Positions 26,697-35,677 of a stretch of 64,000 bases of DNA are shown piece by piece. How positions within the stretch are numbered: the stretch's first letter is position 1; each line of letters begins with the position of its first letter. A program made the translations under genes and the position numbers. The DNA is taken from positions 3,826,501-3,890,500 of the forward strand of contig NZ_CP012661.1 in NCBI RefSeq assembly GCF_001620265.1, in the 5' to 3' direction. The notes beneath the pieces were generated by a model that was given only the letters and a program-made list of their open reading frames with translations, did not search any database and had not been told where the DNA came from. The stretch is from Frigidibacter mobilis. GTDB lineage: Bacteria; Pseudomonadota; Alphaproteobacteria; Rhodobacterales; Rhodobacteraceae.

Positions 26697-29000
26697 TCAG
26701 TCAGCCGCCGCCGGCGACGGCTCGTAATGCTCAATCCTCACTAGCGCCGAGAGCGCGGCCGAGGCCTGACCAAGGCGTGAGCTACGCCGGTCCGATGTCA
26801 GCACATTGGGGTTGCCATTCCGCTCAATCGACCTGTCGGGGTCGGGATCAAACCACGCGCCCGTCGGCATCACCAAGACGCCCTGGCGCAGACCGGGATC
26901 GGGCAGCACGGTCGCAAGGCAGGCACCGCGCGCATTGAACAGGCGCGCGATCTGCCCGGCCTTGAGGCCGTGCGCCCGCGCATCCTGCGGATGGATGCGG
27001 ACGGGGGCCGGCGCGCCGGACATGCCCGCTGTGGTCTGCCACAACTGGCTGTGCAGCTGCTTGGCGGGCTGGTTCGTCACCAGGTGAAACTCACCTTCTG
27101 TCACCGACCCCAGCCATTCGACAGGCGCGTTGAACACCGGGTGCCCGGGATGGTCGGGGTAGGAAAAACCCGCAATGACATCGGAATGAAGCATGATCCG
27201 GCCCGTGGGCGTGGGCAGCGGCTGCGCAACCGGATCGGCGCGGAAGGCACTCAGCAGAACCTCGTCGGCGTCGGGCGGCGGGACGTTCCAGATACCCGCC
27301 TCGCGCAGCGCCTCGAAGGACGGCACGTCAATCCCCTCGACGTGGCCCCGCGCCTCGGACTGGGTCCAGAGGTGGCGCAGCCAGCCCTCTTCGTCCAGCC
27401 CCTCGTCGAAGGCCGCGCGGCAGCCCAGCCGGCCCGCGAGGGCGGCGAAGATGTCGCGGTCGTTGCGCGCCTCGCCCTGCGGCGCGACCAGCGGCGCCAT
27501 GTAGACGACGTGCCGGTCGCGCGAGGTGCCGCCGATGTCGGCCCGCTCGGCCGAGGTGGTGGCCGGAAACACGATGTCGGCCCGAAGCGCGGTGGGCGTC
27601 CACCACGGCTCATTGACGATCACCGTCTCGGCGCGGGCCCAGGCGGCCTCGACCTTGCCAAGGTCCTGGGCGTGGTGGAAGGGATTGCCCCCCGCCCAAT
27701 AGATCATGCGGATGTCGGGCAGCGTGATGTCTTGTCCGTCGAAGGACAGGCTTTCGCCGGGATGCAGGATGGCCTCGGCGAAGGCCGCGGCCGGGATCGC
27801 CATGCCGCGGTTCTCCAGCCCCGGAAAGGTGGGCACATAGCCACGCCGGGCATTCGCGCCCACCGATCCCATCGAGCCATAGCCGAAGCTGAACCCGCCG
27901 CCGGGCAGGCCAATCTGCCCCAGCATCGCGGCCAGCGCGATCAGCGCCCAGTAGCTGTGCTCGCCATGCTCGGCCCGTTGCAGCGACCACGACGCGGTAA
28001 GCATCACCCGCCCCGTAGCGATGCTGTCCCAAAGCGTGCGCAGCGTCTGGACCGGCACATCGGCGAGGCAGGCCGCCCAGTCGAGCGTCTTTGGCGTGCC
28101 ATCCCCTGCGCCGGTCAGGTAGGCTACAAAGGTCTCGTGCCCGGTCGTGTGGCTGCTTAGGAACGCAAGGTCGGCCCGCCCGGTAATCCATGCTTCATGC
28201 GCCAGCGCCAGCATGATCGCCGTGTCCGATCCGGGGCGAGACTGGATCAGGGTTGCGTCGATCCCTGGTGGCACGTCCTGTGCCAGCGGCGAAATCACCG
28301 TGAAACGGCATCCGCGCGCCTGCGCCCGCGCCACCAGACCGGCAAGCGGATGATCGACCGCCCCGCCCGAGGTGACGCGCCAGTTCTTGGTGTTCAGCCC
28401 GCCAAAGGCCACCACCCTGTCGGTATGCGCGGCGATACTGTCCCAGCTGGTGGCCGCGTGCGAGACGGCCGCGCTGGATCCCAGCACATGCGGCAAGATC
28501 GCCGCAGCGGCGCCCCAGGAGTAGTTGCCGACCTGATCGGTGAAGCCGCCTGCGGCGGCGAGGAACCGGCGCACCTGGCTGCGGGCGTGATGCAGCCGCC
28601 CGGCAGAGGACCAGCCGTAAGACCCGCCGAGGATGGAGGCGGGCCCGTGGTCTCGGTGAATGCGCGCGATCTCGCCGGCGGCGAGATCCAGGGCGGCGTC
28701 CCACTCAACGGGCACATAGTCGTCACGGCCCCGGGCTACGCTCGGCCCTGCCCCGCCCTCAAGCCAGCCGCGCCGGATATGCGGCCGGTCGATCCGCCGG
28801 TTTGAATGAACGAGTTCGGGCCAGGCACCGACCATGTCGGCATCGGCCCCGTTCAACGGAACGGCCCGCACCAGCCGTCCGTTCCGTACCTCGCCCCGGA
28901 AGGCACCCCAATGGCCGAGACTGATCCCCCCCGTCACATTCGGGGTGGGGCCGGTACCAGCTGCGGCATCGGGGATCAGGGCGTCGGCCAAGGGCATCAC
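26697..29000 (-). CDS. Molybdopterin oxidoreductase (BisC/TorA/DMSO-reductase type III)
   Basis: 767 aa. The molybdenum ligand region is GGSYGWSSAGRLHHARSQ, with Ser132 in the position of the serine ligand of DMSO/TMAO/biotin-sulfoxide reductases. No N-terminal iron-sulfur cysteine motif exists, as expected for this subfamily. GGNPFHHAQDLGK and WWTPTALRADIVFPATTSAE are further landmarks, and a molybdopterin dinucleotide-binding domain fills the C-terminus (TNQPAKQLHSQLWQT). There is no Tat signal, so it is probably cytoplasmic like BisC. It overlaps the DapA-like gene by 4 nt. The natural substrate (an S- or N-oxide, or a hydroxylation substrate) cannot be told. Confidence 0.9.
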   Translation of the reverse strand: MMPLADALIPDAAAGTGPTPNVTGGISLGHWGAFRGEVRNGRLVRAVPLNGADADMVGAWPELVHSNRRIDRPHIRRGWLEGGAGPSVARGRDDYVPVEWDAALDLAAGEIARIHRDHGPASILGGSYGWSSAGRLHHARSQVRRFLAAAGGFTDQVGNYSWGAAAAILPHVLGSSAAVSHAATSWDSIAAHTDRVVAFGGLNTKNWRVTSGGAVDHPLAGLVARAQARGCRFTVISPLAQDVPPGIDATLIQSRPGSDTAIMLALAHEAWITGRADLAFLSSHTTGHETFVAYLTGAGDGTPKTLDWAACLADVPVQTLRTLWDSIATGRVMLTASWSLQRAEHGEHSYWALIALAAMLGQIGLPGGGFSFGYGSMGSVGANARRGYVPTFPGLENRGMAIPAAAFAEAILHPGESLSFDGQDITLPDIRMIYWAGGNPFHHAQDLGKVEAAWARAETVIVNEPWWTPTALRADIVFPATTSAERADIGGTSRDRHVVYMAPLVAPQGEARNDRDIFAALAGRLGCRAAFDEGLDEEGWLRHLWTQSEARGHVEGIDVPSFEALREAGIWNVPPPDADEVLLSAFRADPVAQPLPTPTGRIMLHSDVIAGFSYPDHPGHPVFNAPVEWLGSVTEGEFHLVTNQPAKQLHSQLWQTTAGMSGAPAPVRIHPQDARAHGLKAGQIARLFNARGACLATVLPDPGLRQGVLVMPTGAWFDPDPDRSIERNGNPNVLTSDRRSSRLGQASAALSALVRIEHYEPSPAAAD

Positions 29001-29932
29001 TCAGCGGCAAGTTTCGGCGCGGAGAGGCCGTATTTCTCGGCCAGACCGAGTTTGGCGAAGGCAGCCAGGCCCTTGTTCAGCACCTCGGGCTTGGCGGGCT
29101 GCAGCGGCGCGCGCAGCGGGCCGGACGGCAGGCCGACTGCGCGCATCAATGTCTTCACCGACACCGGGTTGATCGTCGAATAGGCGAAGTGCAGCATCGA
29201 GAGATTGTCCAGCCAGGCTTCGCGGAAGGCAAAGGCATCCGCGCCAGTCTCCCACGGTTTCGAGATGACGGCCATCTCTTGCGGAATGATGTTGCCGGTC
29301 ATGTTGGCGGTGCCGTGCCCGCCAAGAGCCATCGTCGGCACGACCAGGCCAAGGTTCGGCGAGCAGCAGCACATGATCGAGATGTCGGGCTTGGCTGCAC
29401 AGACCTGTGCCACCTGTCCGACGCGGGTGGTGCTTTCCTTCAGCACGACCATGTTGTCATGCTTGGCCAGCTTGAGGATGTCATCCCAATGCAGGTCGGT
29501 CTTCACGCGGGGCGGGTTGTTGTAGAAGCCCATCGCAAGGTCGGCGCTGTCGAGCACCTCCATCGCATAGTCGGTGATCGCCTCGTTGTCGGCGCAGATA
29601 TAGGCCGGGGCCGCCATAATGGCGCCATCGGCACCGCTGTCCTTGGCGAAGCGGACATAGTCGATGGTGCTGGCGGTGTTGTTGCCGGTCACCCCGTAAT
29701 ACATCAGCATCGCGCCCGGCTTCATCTTCGCGGTCTGCGCGATGATCTGCTTGCGCTCTTCGGGGGTCAGCATCGAGACTTCGCCGGTCGAGCCCATGAT
29801 GAGCACAGCCTTCGTGCCGTTCTCGGCGTGCCAGTTGAGCAGGGTGCGGAACCCCTCGAAATCTATCGAGCCGTCTTCGTTCATCGGCGTGACCAGGGCG
29901 ACGAACGAACCCGTGGGTTTGATGTGGGACAT
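28997..29932 (-). CDS. Dihydrodipicolinate synthase/N-acetylneuraminate lyase family (DapA-like)
   Basis: 311 aa. Class I aldolase TIM barrel with VVLKEST containing the Schiff-base lysine (Lys165), GFYNNPP containing the conserved tyrosine (Tyr137), and LIMGSTGEVSMLTPEER in place of the GTTGE substrate loop. The family splits or forms keto-acids (dihydrodipicolinate, sialic acid, keto-deoxy-sugar acids, pyrroline-hydroxycarboxylate). Position after a TRAP transporter and with a DadA-like oxidase points to catabolism rather than lysine synthesis. It starts 4 nt downstream of the dctM stop. Confidence 0.9.
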   Translation of the reverse strand: MSHIKPTGSFVALVTPMNEDGSIDFEGFRTLLNWHAENGTKAVLIMGSTGEVSMLTPEERKQIIAQTAKMKPGAMLMYYGVTGNNTASTIDYVRFAKDSGADGAIMAAPAYICADNEAITDYAMEVLDSADLAMGFYNNPPRVKTDLHWDDILKLAKHDNMVVLKESTTRVGQVAQVCAAKPDISIMCCCSPNLGLVVPTMALGGHGTANMTGNIIPQEMAVISKPWETGADAFAFREAWLDNLSMLHFAYSTINPVSVKTLMRAVGLPSGPLRAPLQPAKPEVLNKGLAAFAKLGLAEKYGLSAPKLAAE

Positions 29933-29936
29933 GAGG

Positions 29937-31235
29937 TTATCCTCCGGTAAAGAGTTCAGGAACGAGAAGTTTAGGCAGGCCTAGAACGATGTCGGGCACC
30001 CAGATTGACAGGATCGCCACGAAAACCGTCAGCATGCAGATCGGCGCCGCGGCCAGCATGCAGCGCCCTAGCGAGGCCCCGCCGATCTGGGCCGCGATCA
30101 GCAGGCAGATGCCGTAGGGCGGCGTCACGAGGCCCACCGACAGCACGATTGTCGACAGAACCCCCATGTGGATCGGGTTCATCCCGGCCGTCTCGCCGAG
30201 GGCCTGGATGATCGGCAGGAAGATCAGCGTGGCCGAGATCGGGTTCAGAACCATTCCGACAAGCAGCAGGAAGCCGATCAGCATCAGGATGATGAGGAAC
30301 GGGGTGTCCGTCACGCCGAGGATGAAGTCGACGACGATCTGGGCCGCACCCAGATAGGCGATCAGCCAGCCGAAGATGCCGGCACCGGCAACGGTGAACA
30401 TCGGAATGGCGAAGTCGACAACCGCGTCGGACAGCAGTTTCGGCAGCACCCGCAGCGGCACATCCCGGTAGACGACGACCGACAGGACCAGCGCCCAGAC
30501 CAGCGCGGCGATGGCGCCCTCCGTCGGCGTGAAGACGCCGCCGACGATGCCGCCAAGCACGATGACCGGGATCAGCAGCGGTGCCGCACCGTGGGAGAGG
30601 ATCCTGCCAAATACGGGGAAACCCGGGAAGGGATTGGACGGGTAGCCGTAGCGCACGGCAAGCACGTAGGTGTATGCCATCATGAACAGCCCGACGAGCA
30701 CGCCCGGCACGATCCCCCCCACGAACAGCGCGCCGATAGAGACGTTTCCGAACGCGCCGTAGATAATCAGGATGATCGACGGCGGGATGATGACCCCCAG
30801 CGTCGACGAGGCGGCCGTAAGGGCGGCCGCGAAGGGGGCCGGATAGCCGGCCTTCTTCATCGCCGGGATCAGGATCGAACCGACCGAGGCGGTATCCGCG
30901 GCAGCCGAGCCCGAGATACTGGCAAAGATCATCGACACGAAGACGTTGACGTGCCCAAGGCCCCCCGGCAAATGGCCCACCGCCCCATTGGCGACCTTCA
31001 GCAGCCGGTCGGTGATGCTACCCGCGTTCAGGACGCGCCCCAGCAGCATGAAGAAGGGGATCGCCAGCAGCGTGAAGCTGTCGATACCGGCAAACATTTG
31101 GTTGGCCACGGAAATCAGCGGCAGGCCTTCCATCAGGATCACGATGGCCGATGACAGGATCAGCGAGAAGCCGATGTTCACCCGCAGCGCGATCAGCGCG
31201 AAGAAGGTGAGTATCAGGACGACGAGGGGGCTCAT
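29937..31235 (-). CDS. TRAP transporter large permease (DctM)
   Basis: 432 aa and highly hydrophobic, with about 12 membrane helices. The start is MSPLVVLILTFFALIALRVN. Landmarks include the GSAAADTASVGSILIPAMKKAGYP motif region and PPSIILIIYGAFGNVSIGALF. It is the ion-coupled channel subunit of a tripartite periplasmic transporter. It overlaps dctQ by 4 nt. Confidence 0.94.
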   Translation of the reverse strand: MSPLVVLILTFFALIALRVNIGFSLILSSAIVILMEGLPLISVANQMFAGIDSFTLLAIPFFMLLGRVLNAGSITDRLLKVANGAVGHLPGGLGHVNVFVSMIFASISGSAAADTASVGSILIPAMKKAGYPAPFAAALTAASSTLGVIIPPSIILIIYGAFGNVSIGALFVGGIVPGVLVGLFMMAYTYVLAVRYGYPSNPFPGFPVFGRILSHGAAPLLIPVIVLGGIVGGVFTPTEGAIAALVWALVLSVVVYRDVPLRVLPKLLSDAVVDFAIPMFTVAGAGIFGWLIAYLGAAQIVVDFILGVTDTPFLIILMLIGFLLLVGMVLNPISATLIFLPIIQALGETAGMNPIHMGVLSTIVLSVGLVTPPYGICLLIAAQIGGASLGRCMLAAAPICMLTVFVAILSIWVPDIVLGLPKLLVPELFTGG

Positions 31236-31714
31236 GCAGGCACCTTTCCGAACGGATTACGCACAAGGTTGACGATCATCTCGATCAGGAACACCGCCAT
31301 CAGCACACCCGAGACTGGCAGAGGCAGATACATCCAGAAGCGCGAGATCCCGATCGACTGCACCTCGCCCGAGGCACGCAGGCTCGCCAGCATCCAGCCG
31401 TCGACACTAAGGATCCAGACCACGCAGAAACCCGAGACGATGGAGATGATCTCGACCGGAAGCCGAACCCAGGGAATGTGGGTGGGCAGCATGTCGACGA
31501 AGTAGTGCGACCCCGTCCTCAGCCCGAGGGCTGATCCGACGAAGATGAGCCAGGTGAACAGAAGAAGCGCGACGTCACTTGTCCAGATGATCTGCGCATC
31601 CAAGAGGTTGCGCGCAACGATCTGCAGGCCGACGGTGGCGATCATTCCGGCAAAGGCGATCCAGACGACGTTGCGGATCAGGCCCGCAAGGCCGTCGCAA
31701 AGGCGATGCAACAT
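31232..31714 (-). CDS. TRAP transporter small permease (DctQ)
   Basis: 160 aa with four hydrophobic segments, beginning MLHRLCDGLAGLIRNVVWIAF and containing WTSDVALLLFTWLIFVGSALG, the characteristic DctQ second helix. It links the binding protein to DctM. It lies 60 nt after dctP and overlaps dctM. Confidence 0.93.
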   Translation of the reverse strand: MLHRLCDGLAGLIRNVVWIAFAGMIATVGLQIVARNLLDAQIIWTSDVALLLFTWLIFVGSALGLRTGSHYFVDMLPTHIPWVRLPVEIISIVSGFCVVWILSVDGWMLASLRASGEVQSIGISRFWMYLPLPVSGVLMAVFLIEMIVNLVRNPFGKVPA

Positions 31715-31774
31715 GACAGGACTTTCGATGGGGCCGCGGCGCGCTTGGCAAGCGCGCGCGCCGGGCCGGAAGGA

Positions 31775-32773
31775 TTACGCTTTGAGCAGATCGTACTCGG
31801 CAGTCAGGCCCAGCTCCTCGGCCAGTTCGACCTGCAGCGGCGCCAGCACCTCCCTGAAGGCGTTCTTGTCGGGCCGGGTGACGATGACGCCGTGGTCGGC
31901 CTGCAGCGTCTCCACCAGTTCTTCATCATACTGCTTGGCCTTCTCTCCGCCGAGGATGTTCGCGGCGCTCGCAGCGTCCTGCACGATCTGCTGAAGATCC
32001 TCGGGCAGCCGGTTCCAGGTGCGCTCCGAGATCGAGGTGTGGTTGACCTGGACCGTATGCTCGGTAAGCGCGAGGTTCGGGGCCACCTCGTAGAGCTTGG
32101 AGCCGGCATATCCCGGCAGCGAACTTTCCAGTGCATTGGCGACGCCGGTCTGGATGGCGGCATAAAGCTCACCCCAGGCGACGGTCACCGGCAGCATCCC
32201 GAAGGCCGCCCAGGTCTCGGAGTCCATCGGGGACGGCGGGGTACGCATCCGCAGGCCCTTCAGGTCGGCCGGCGAGGAGACGGCGACCGCCTTGGTCGAC
32301 ATGCTGCGTGCGCCCGAGCCGCCGAGGGCCAAAAGCTTCAGGCCCACGGCGCGATCGGCAAAGACCTTTTCGAAATGAGCATGAACGGTGGTGTCAGGGC
32401 CGACGGCGGCCATCGCTTCGTCCATGCCGGCGAAGAGGTAGGGCATGGTGAAGATGGCGAATTCCGGGATCTGCTGCACCACGTTCGATGTGGTCGAGAT
32501 CATCATGTCGACCGTGCCGAATGCCATCTCGCCGATCACCGCCGGGTCTTGCCCGAGTTGGCCGCTGTCAAAGATCTTGACTGCGATCCGGCCGCCCGAC
32601 TTCTCCTCGACCTCGGCTTTGATGGCCTCGGCCATGTCGTTATAGGGGTGCGGCGATTTCACCAGCGTGTGGATCCGCAGAGTGAATTCGGCAGCGGCGG
32701 CTGCCGGACCCGCAACTGCGAGAGCGGCAAGTCCGGTGCCCATCTGAAGGACGGTGCGGCGTGAGAATGTCAT
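31775..32773 (-). CDS. TRAP transporter substrate-binding protein (DctP)
   Basis: 332 aa. The twin-arginine signal is FSRRTVLQMGTGLAALAVA, cut near AAAAEF. The DctP core is visible: GRIAVKIFDSGQLGQDPAVI, DLKGLRMRTPPSP and WGELYAAIQTGVANALESSL, with the arginine (GLRMR) that binds the ligand carboxylate. The substrate is therefore an organic or amino acid carboxylate. ATG 32773 is preferred over an upstream in-frame ATG because the signal peptide begins there. It leads the operon 31775-24632. Confidence 0.92.
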   Translation of the reverse strand: MTFSRRTVLQMGTGLAALAVAGPAAAAAEFTLRIHTLVKSPHPYNDMAEAIKAEVEEKSGGRIAVKIFDSGQLGQDPAVIGEMAFGTVDMMISTTSNVVQQIPEFAIFTMPYLFAGMDEAMAAVGPDTTVHAHFEKVFADRAVGLKLLALGGSGARSMSTKAVAVSSPADLKGLRMRTPPSPMDSETWAAFGMLPVTVAWGELYAAIQTGVANALESSLPGYAGSKLYEVAPNLALTEHTVQVNHTSISERTWNRLPEDLQQIVQDAASAANILGGEKAKQYDEELVETLQADHGVIVTRPDKNAFREVLAPLQVELAEELGLTAEYDLLKA

Positions 32774-33779
32774 GGTCGGTACCCTGTTGTGCGCTTGGTT
32801 TTTCATTATTACAGCCAGCTTCAACGGGATTACATAATTGCAAATACAATAAATGGCTTAGGTCATGCGGCTTTGTTATGCAGCCTCTCCCCAAAATGGG
32901 CTGGCTCGCAATCGTCTCCTGCAGGTCGTCGAAGAAAACCGTTGCTGCACGGGACATTGGCACGTCGGCTGGCTTGATGATCTGGTAGTCGAAGGGGATC
33001 GAAGGGGCGAAGGGAACGGTGCAAACGCGATCGCCGAAAATGCCGGGCGTGATAGGGTCGACCACCGCAACGCCTACTCCGAGGGCAGCCAGACTGCACG
33101 CAGAGTAACTTGGCTGCGTCTCGACAACGATCTTAGGCGCCACCCCAGCCTCCGAAAGGCAGCGCATCAGGTAGTTATAGGTCAATGTCCGGAAGTTGAG
33201 AGCGACCATCGCAACGGCGTCAAGATCCTTGGGGTGGATCGTCTTGCGTTCGGCCAGCGGGTGATCTGGTGCCATCACACAGACGCAGCTGGTGCGGTAG
33301 GCGGCCAGAACCTCGACATCGGTGCGGCCCGGATCGGTCTGTGCGACGCCGATGTCGATCTGGCGCGAGGCGATCAGATCGAGGATCCTGGGCGAGGTAT
33401 GCACGTCGTGGCTGATGTCGATGCCGGGGTGGCGGTCCACGACCCGCTTCAGCGTCAGCGGGATGATCTCGAAAGACACCATTGGCATCGTGGCGACCCG
33501 GCAGAAGGCGCGGTTCAACAGCCGGATCTCATTGGCGACCTGCCCCAGGCGTTCGAGCCCGTAGAACATCCGCTCAACCTCCTGATAGAAGTCGTAGGCC
33601 TCGCGCGTCGGCACCGCCTTGCCGCCGGGCCGGTGGAGCAGGGGAAACCCGATGCTGGCCTCCAGATCGGCGATCAGCCGGCTGACGGCGGGCTGCGAGA
33701 CGTGCAGGGCACGCGCCGCCTCGGTGATTGTTCCGTGCCGCATGACCGTGCGAAAGGCCGTGAGTTGCTTGTGATTCAT
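32640..33779 (-). CDS. LysR-family regulator with abnormal C-terminal extension
   Basis: 379 aa. The N-terminal helix-turn-helix is MNHKQLTAFRTVMRHGTITEAA..., then SQPAVSRLIADLEASIG, and the effector domain follows to about residue 303 (FFDDLQETIASQPILG). Family members end near there. The last ~70 residues have no family character and read through 134 bp of the dctP start region in another frame. Loss of the original stop by a small indel is likely. It is upstream of and codirectional with dctP, so it is placed to regulate the TRAP/molybdoenzyme operon. Confidence 0.85.
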   Translation of the reverse strand: MNHKQLTAFRTVMRHGTITEAARALHVSQPAVSRLIADLEASIGFPLLHRPGGKAVPTREAYDFYQEVERMFYGLERLGQVANEIRLLNRAFCRVATMPMVSFEIIPLTLKRVVDRHPGIDISHDVHTSPRILDLIASRQIDIGVAQTDPGRTDVEVLAAYRTSCVCVMAPDHPLAERKTIHPKDLDAVAMVALNFRTLTYNYLMRCLSEAGVAPKIVVETQPSYSACSLAALGVGVAVVDPITPGIFGDRVCTVPFAPSIPFDYQIIKPADVPMSRAATVFFDDLQETIASQPILGRGCITKPHDLSHLLYLQLCNPVEAGCNNEKPSAQQGTDHDILTPHRPSDGHRTCRSRSCGSGSRRCRIHSADPHAGEIAAPL

Positions 33780-34419
33780 GACCTCTCCGCAGGGGATCCA
33801 CCGGCGCCGCGAATTTCGGACCGTTCCTGTCCGACCTTGCCTGCACGATCATCTCGCACAATGTCATGCGAAAGGAACGGTGGCACTGGGAAACTGCACC
33901 TCCGGGTCTCGGCACTACACCGGTCTTCGGCCGACTCCCCCTCGCCTATCTGCGCAAGGCTCTCCGTCCTGCAGCCTGTGTCCATGTGGGCGCGCGCGCG
34001 GTTTTGGCGGAGGCCTTTAGCTGGCTTGATAGTAGTCTAGCGAGGTCTTGGCCTTATGGACGGGGGCGCGGCTGCCGCTACGCTTCTGAATTCGCTAGAA
34101 GAACCCCACGCGAAGTCTGTAAGACAGTGCCGGTGCGCAAGCTCCGGATCCTGAATCCAGCAGCACCAACTGGCAGCATGCGTTCGCGCCTGGCTCGCAT
34201 GGGAGACTGCGGTATGGTCGTTTATCGCGATCGTCAGTTGGACATCCCCTCCACTACTGATCCGAAAGGATGGAGCATGGCTCGTTCATTGCCCCCGCGA
34301 GCGCATGGTCCACTCTATCCCGACAGCACTTGGGTTGGCCTGTCCAATGTGCTCGACGGCCCCAAGGTGGTGCTGGTGGGCGCGAACGATGCTGCTGTAC
34401 TCAACTCGTACCTCGGCGC
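33780..34419. other. Gene-poor region with remnants of unknown origin
   Basis: 640 bp upstream of the LysR gene without a supportable coding region. A plus-strand frame stays open (33866-34591), but it lacks recognisable motifs, changes character, and runs antisense into the phosphatase pseudogene. A 23-bp stretch at 34076-34098 recurs near the IS481 remnant. The content looks like rearranged debris. Confidence 0.5.
34076..34098. repeat. 23-bp dispersed repeat, copy 1
   Basis: CGCTACGCTTCTGAATTC followed by GCTAG. The same string, with ACTAG instead of GCTAG, is at 47376-47398, giving 22 of 23 identities. Both copies lie where recognisable gene sequence stops. The origin is unknown. Confidence 0.6.
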
Positions 34420-34987
34420 CTACCCAGCCGTCCGAAACTGCTGCGCATGGTGCTCGACCCACCGGTACTGTTGCTCATTTTCTATAGTCTCCGCAAACTG
34501 GCCACGCAGCATCGGAACCGCTTGGGCGGGGGTGTTTCCAGCCTCCACCAGGTGCATGGCGGCAACCAGCCCGCTGCGGCCAGCGCCGTGATGGCAGCAC
34601 ATCCCCACCGCGCGATCCGCGGCGAAGATCTGCGCAAAAAATGGCTGCATCCGCTGCCAGCCGCGCAGGAACGCCCGACCCGGAACGCCGTATACTCGAT
34701 CAACAGGGCAAGGGCCCGAACATCCCGCGCCTTGGCTGCACGCAGCAACAAGGGCATGGCGCCTTCGGCAGTTCATCGCCGCGCGCATGGATCAGCAGCA
34801 GTTGCAGCCCCGCCTCTGTCGCCTGCGTCAGCGTCGCTTCGAGCAGGTCCGGGTTGAGCCAGCGCTGACCGCGGAAGTCGGTATCAAGGCCGGGAAAGCC
34901 CATCGTGATGACACGGCCACCACCGCGGCGCGCGCAGATGGTGCGCACCGAACTGGCGGCGGCGTTGTCGGAAAACTCTTCAGGCAT
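34420..34987 (-). pseudogene. Tyrosine/dual-specificity phosphatase-like gene with two frameshifts
   Basis: Three successive minus-strand frames form one protein. MPEEFSDNAAAS... to IHARGDELP is in the first. MPLLLRAAKARDVRALALLIEY follows after a missing base near 34771. GVPGRAFLRGWQRMQPFFAQ... to the stop at 34420 follows after a second shift near 34690. The last part has AVGMCCHHGAGRSGLVAAMH, a CxxxxxR phosphatase signature (the pattern HCxxGxxR with C and R retained). If repaired it would be about 190 aa. It is either a true pseudogene or a poorly assembled stretch. It is followed on the same strand by nothing intact; upstream lies the aapJ remnant. Confidence 0.65.
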
Positions 34988-35042
34988 GGAGTATCCTTGG
35001 CAAGGGTGCGCGCCCCCGTGAAGGGGCGCGCTTCAGGTCGTG

Positions 35043-35463
35043 TCAGCGGATCGGGTAGGGATACATCAGGCCGCCATCCCCCACATGGGCGTTGAGCGTC
35101 TTGGCCCGGTCCAGACCGAAGGGCGTGGCGGTGCCGAGGTGCGGTCAAAGACCTCGCCGTAGGATCCGACCTGCTTGACCACCTGATAGGCCCAGTCCTT
35201 CGGCAGGCCCAGCTTGGCCGCCATGTCGGTGGTGGCGCTGTCAGAGCCGAACAGGCGCTGCACGTCGGCCGGTTGCTGGGCGAGGTCGGCAACGATGGCA
35301 CCGACATTGGCCGAGGTGATGCCGTGAGCGTCGGCATTCAGCATGACCTGGAAGGCCCAGAACAGCGACGCCTCGAAGGCCTGATCGGGGCGTGCCACCA
35401 GCGTCAGCGGCTCGTTCGAGATCACCTCGGGCAGGATCACGTAGTCGCCCAAGACCGGCGCCA
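35043..35463 (-). pseudogene. aapJ: Truncated, frameshifted AapJ (general L-amino acid-binding protein)
   Basis: The minus-strand frame encodes the C-terminal third of an AapJ-type binding protein: DYVILPEVISNEPLTLVARP, FWAFQVMLNADAHGITSANV and LPKDWAYQVVKQVGSYGEVF. After a frameshift near 35145 the proper C-terminus continues in another frame (HLGTATPFGLDRAKTL then GLMYPYPIR and stop at 35043). The N-terminal two-thirds, including the signal peptide, is missing, and the break coincides with a 7-bp tandem repeat. AapQMP are absent. The gene is dead. Confidence 0.75.
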
Positions 35464-35490
35464 GAAGCCCGAAGCCCGAAGCCCGAAGCC
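35464..35490. repeat. Heptanucleotide tandem repeat (GAAGCCC)n
   Basis: Nearly four head-to-tail copies of GAAGCCC occupy this stretch, directly at the 5' break of the aapJ remnant. A 7-bp unit shifts frame with each gain or loss, so slippage could have contributed to the decay. Confidence 0.8.
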
Positions 35491-35622
35491 GGGTGTAACG
35501 CCGGCGCCCTGCATGTTCAGCCAGATGTTGAGCCCGAGCAAGCCGGTCAGGCGCTTTTCGGGCCGCAGGGGGTGGGAGGTGTTGCATCGGGTGGCTCCGT
35601 CGGATAGCCTAGCCTGAACACG

Positions 35623-35630
35623 TGTATACA
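35623..35630. promoter_or_regulatory. Candidate GntR operator TGTATACA
   Basis: A perfect 8-bp palindrome (TGTATACA, within ACACGTGTATACATGC) lies 48 bp upstream of the preferred GntR start. FadR-group GntR proteins often bind TGTATACA-like sites and autoregulate. Its last base is the A of an alternative ATG at 35630, which makes that upstream start less likely. Confidence 0.4.
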
Positions 35631-35677
35631 TGCTGTGCAACGGTTTTGTGGCGCCCCCACCCGAGGTCAAGACACCC

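Noticed and set aside
28997..29932. Lysine-biosynthetic dapA
   Set aside because: Placement inside a TRAP/oxidoreductase operon and the variant GSTGE loop favour a catabolic lyase of the same family.
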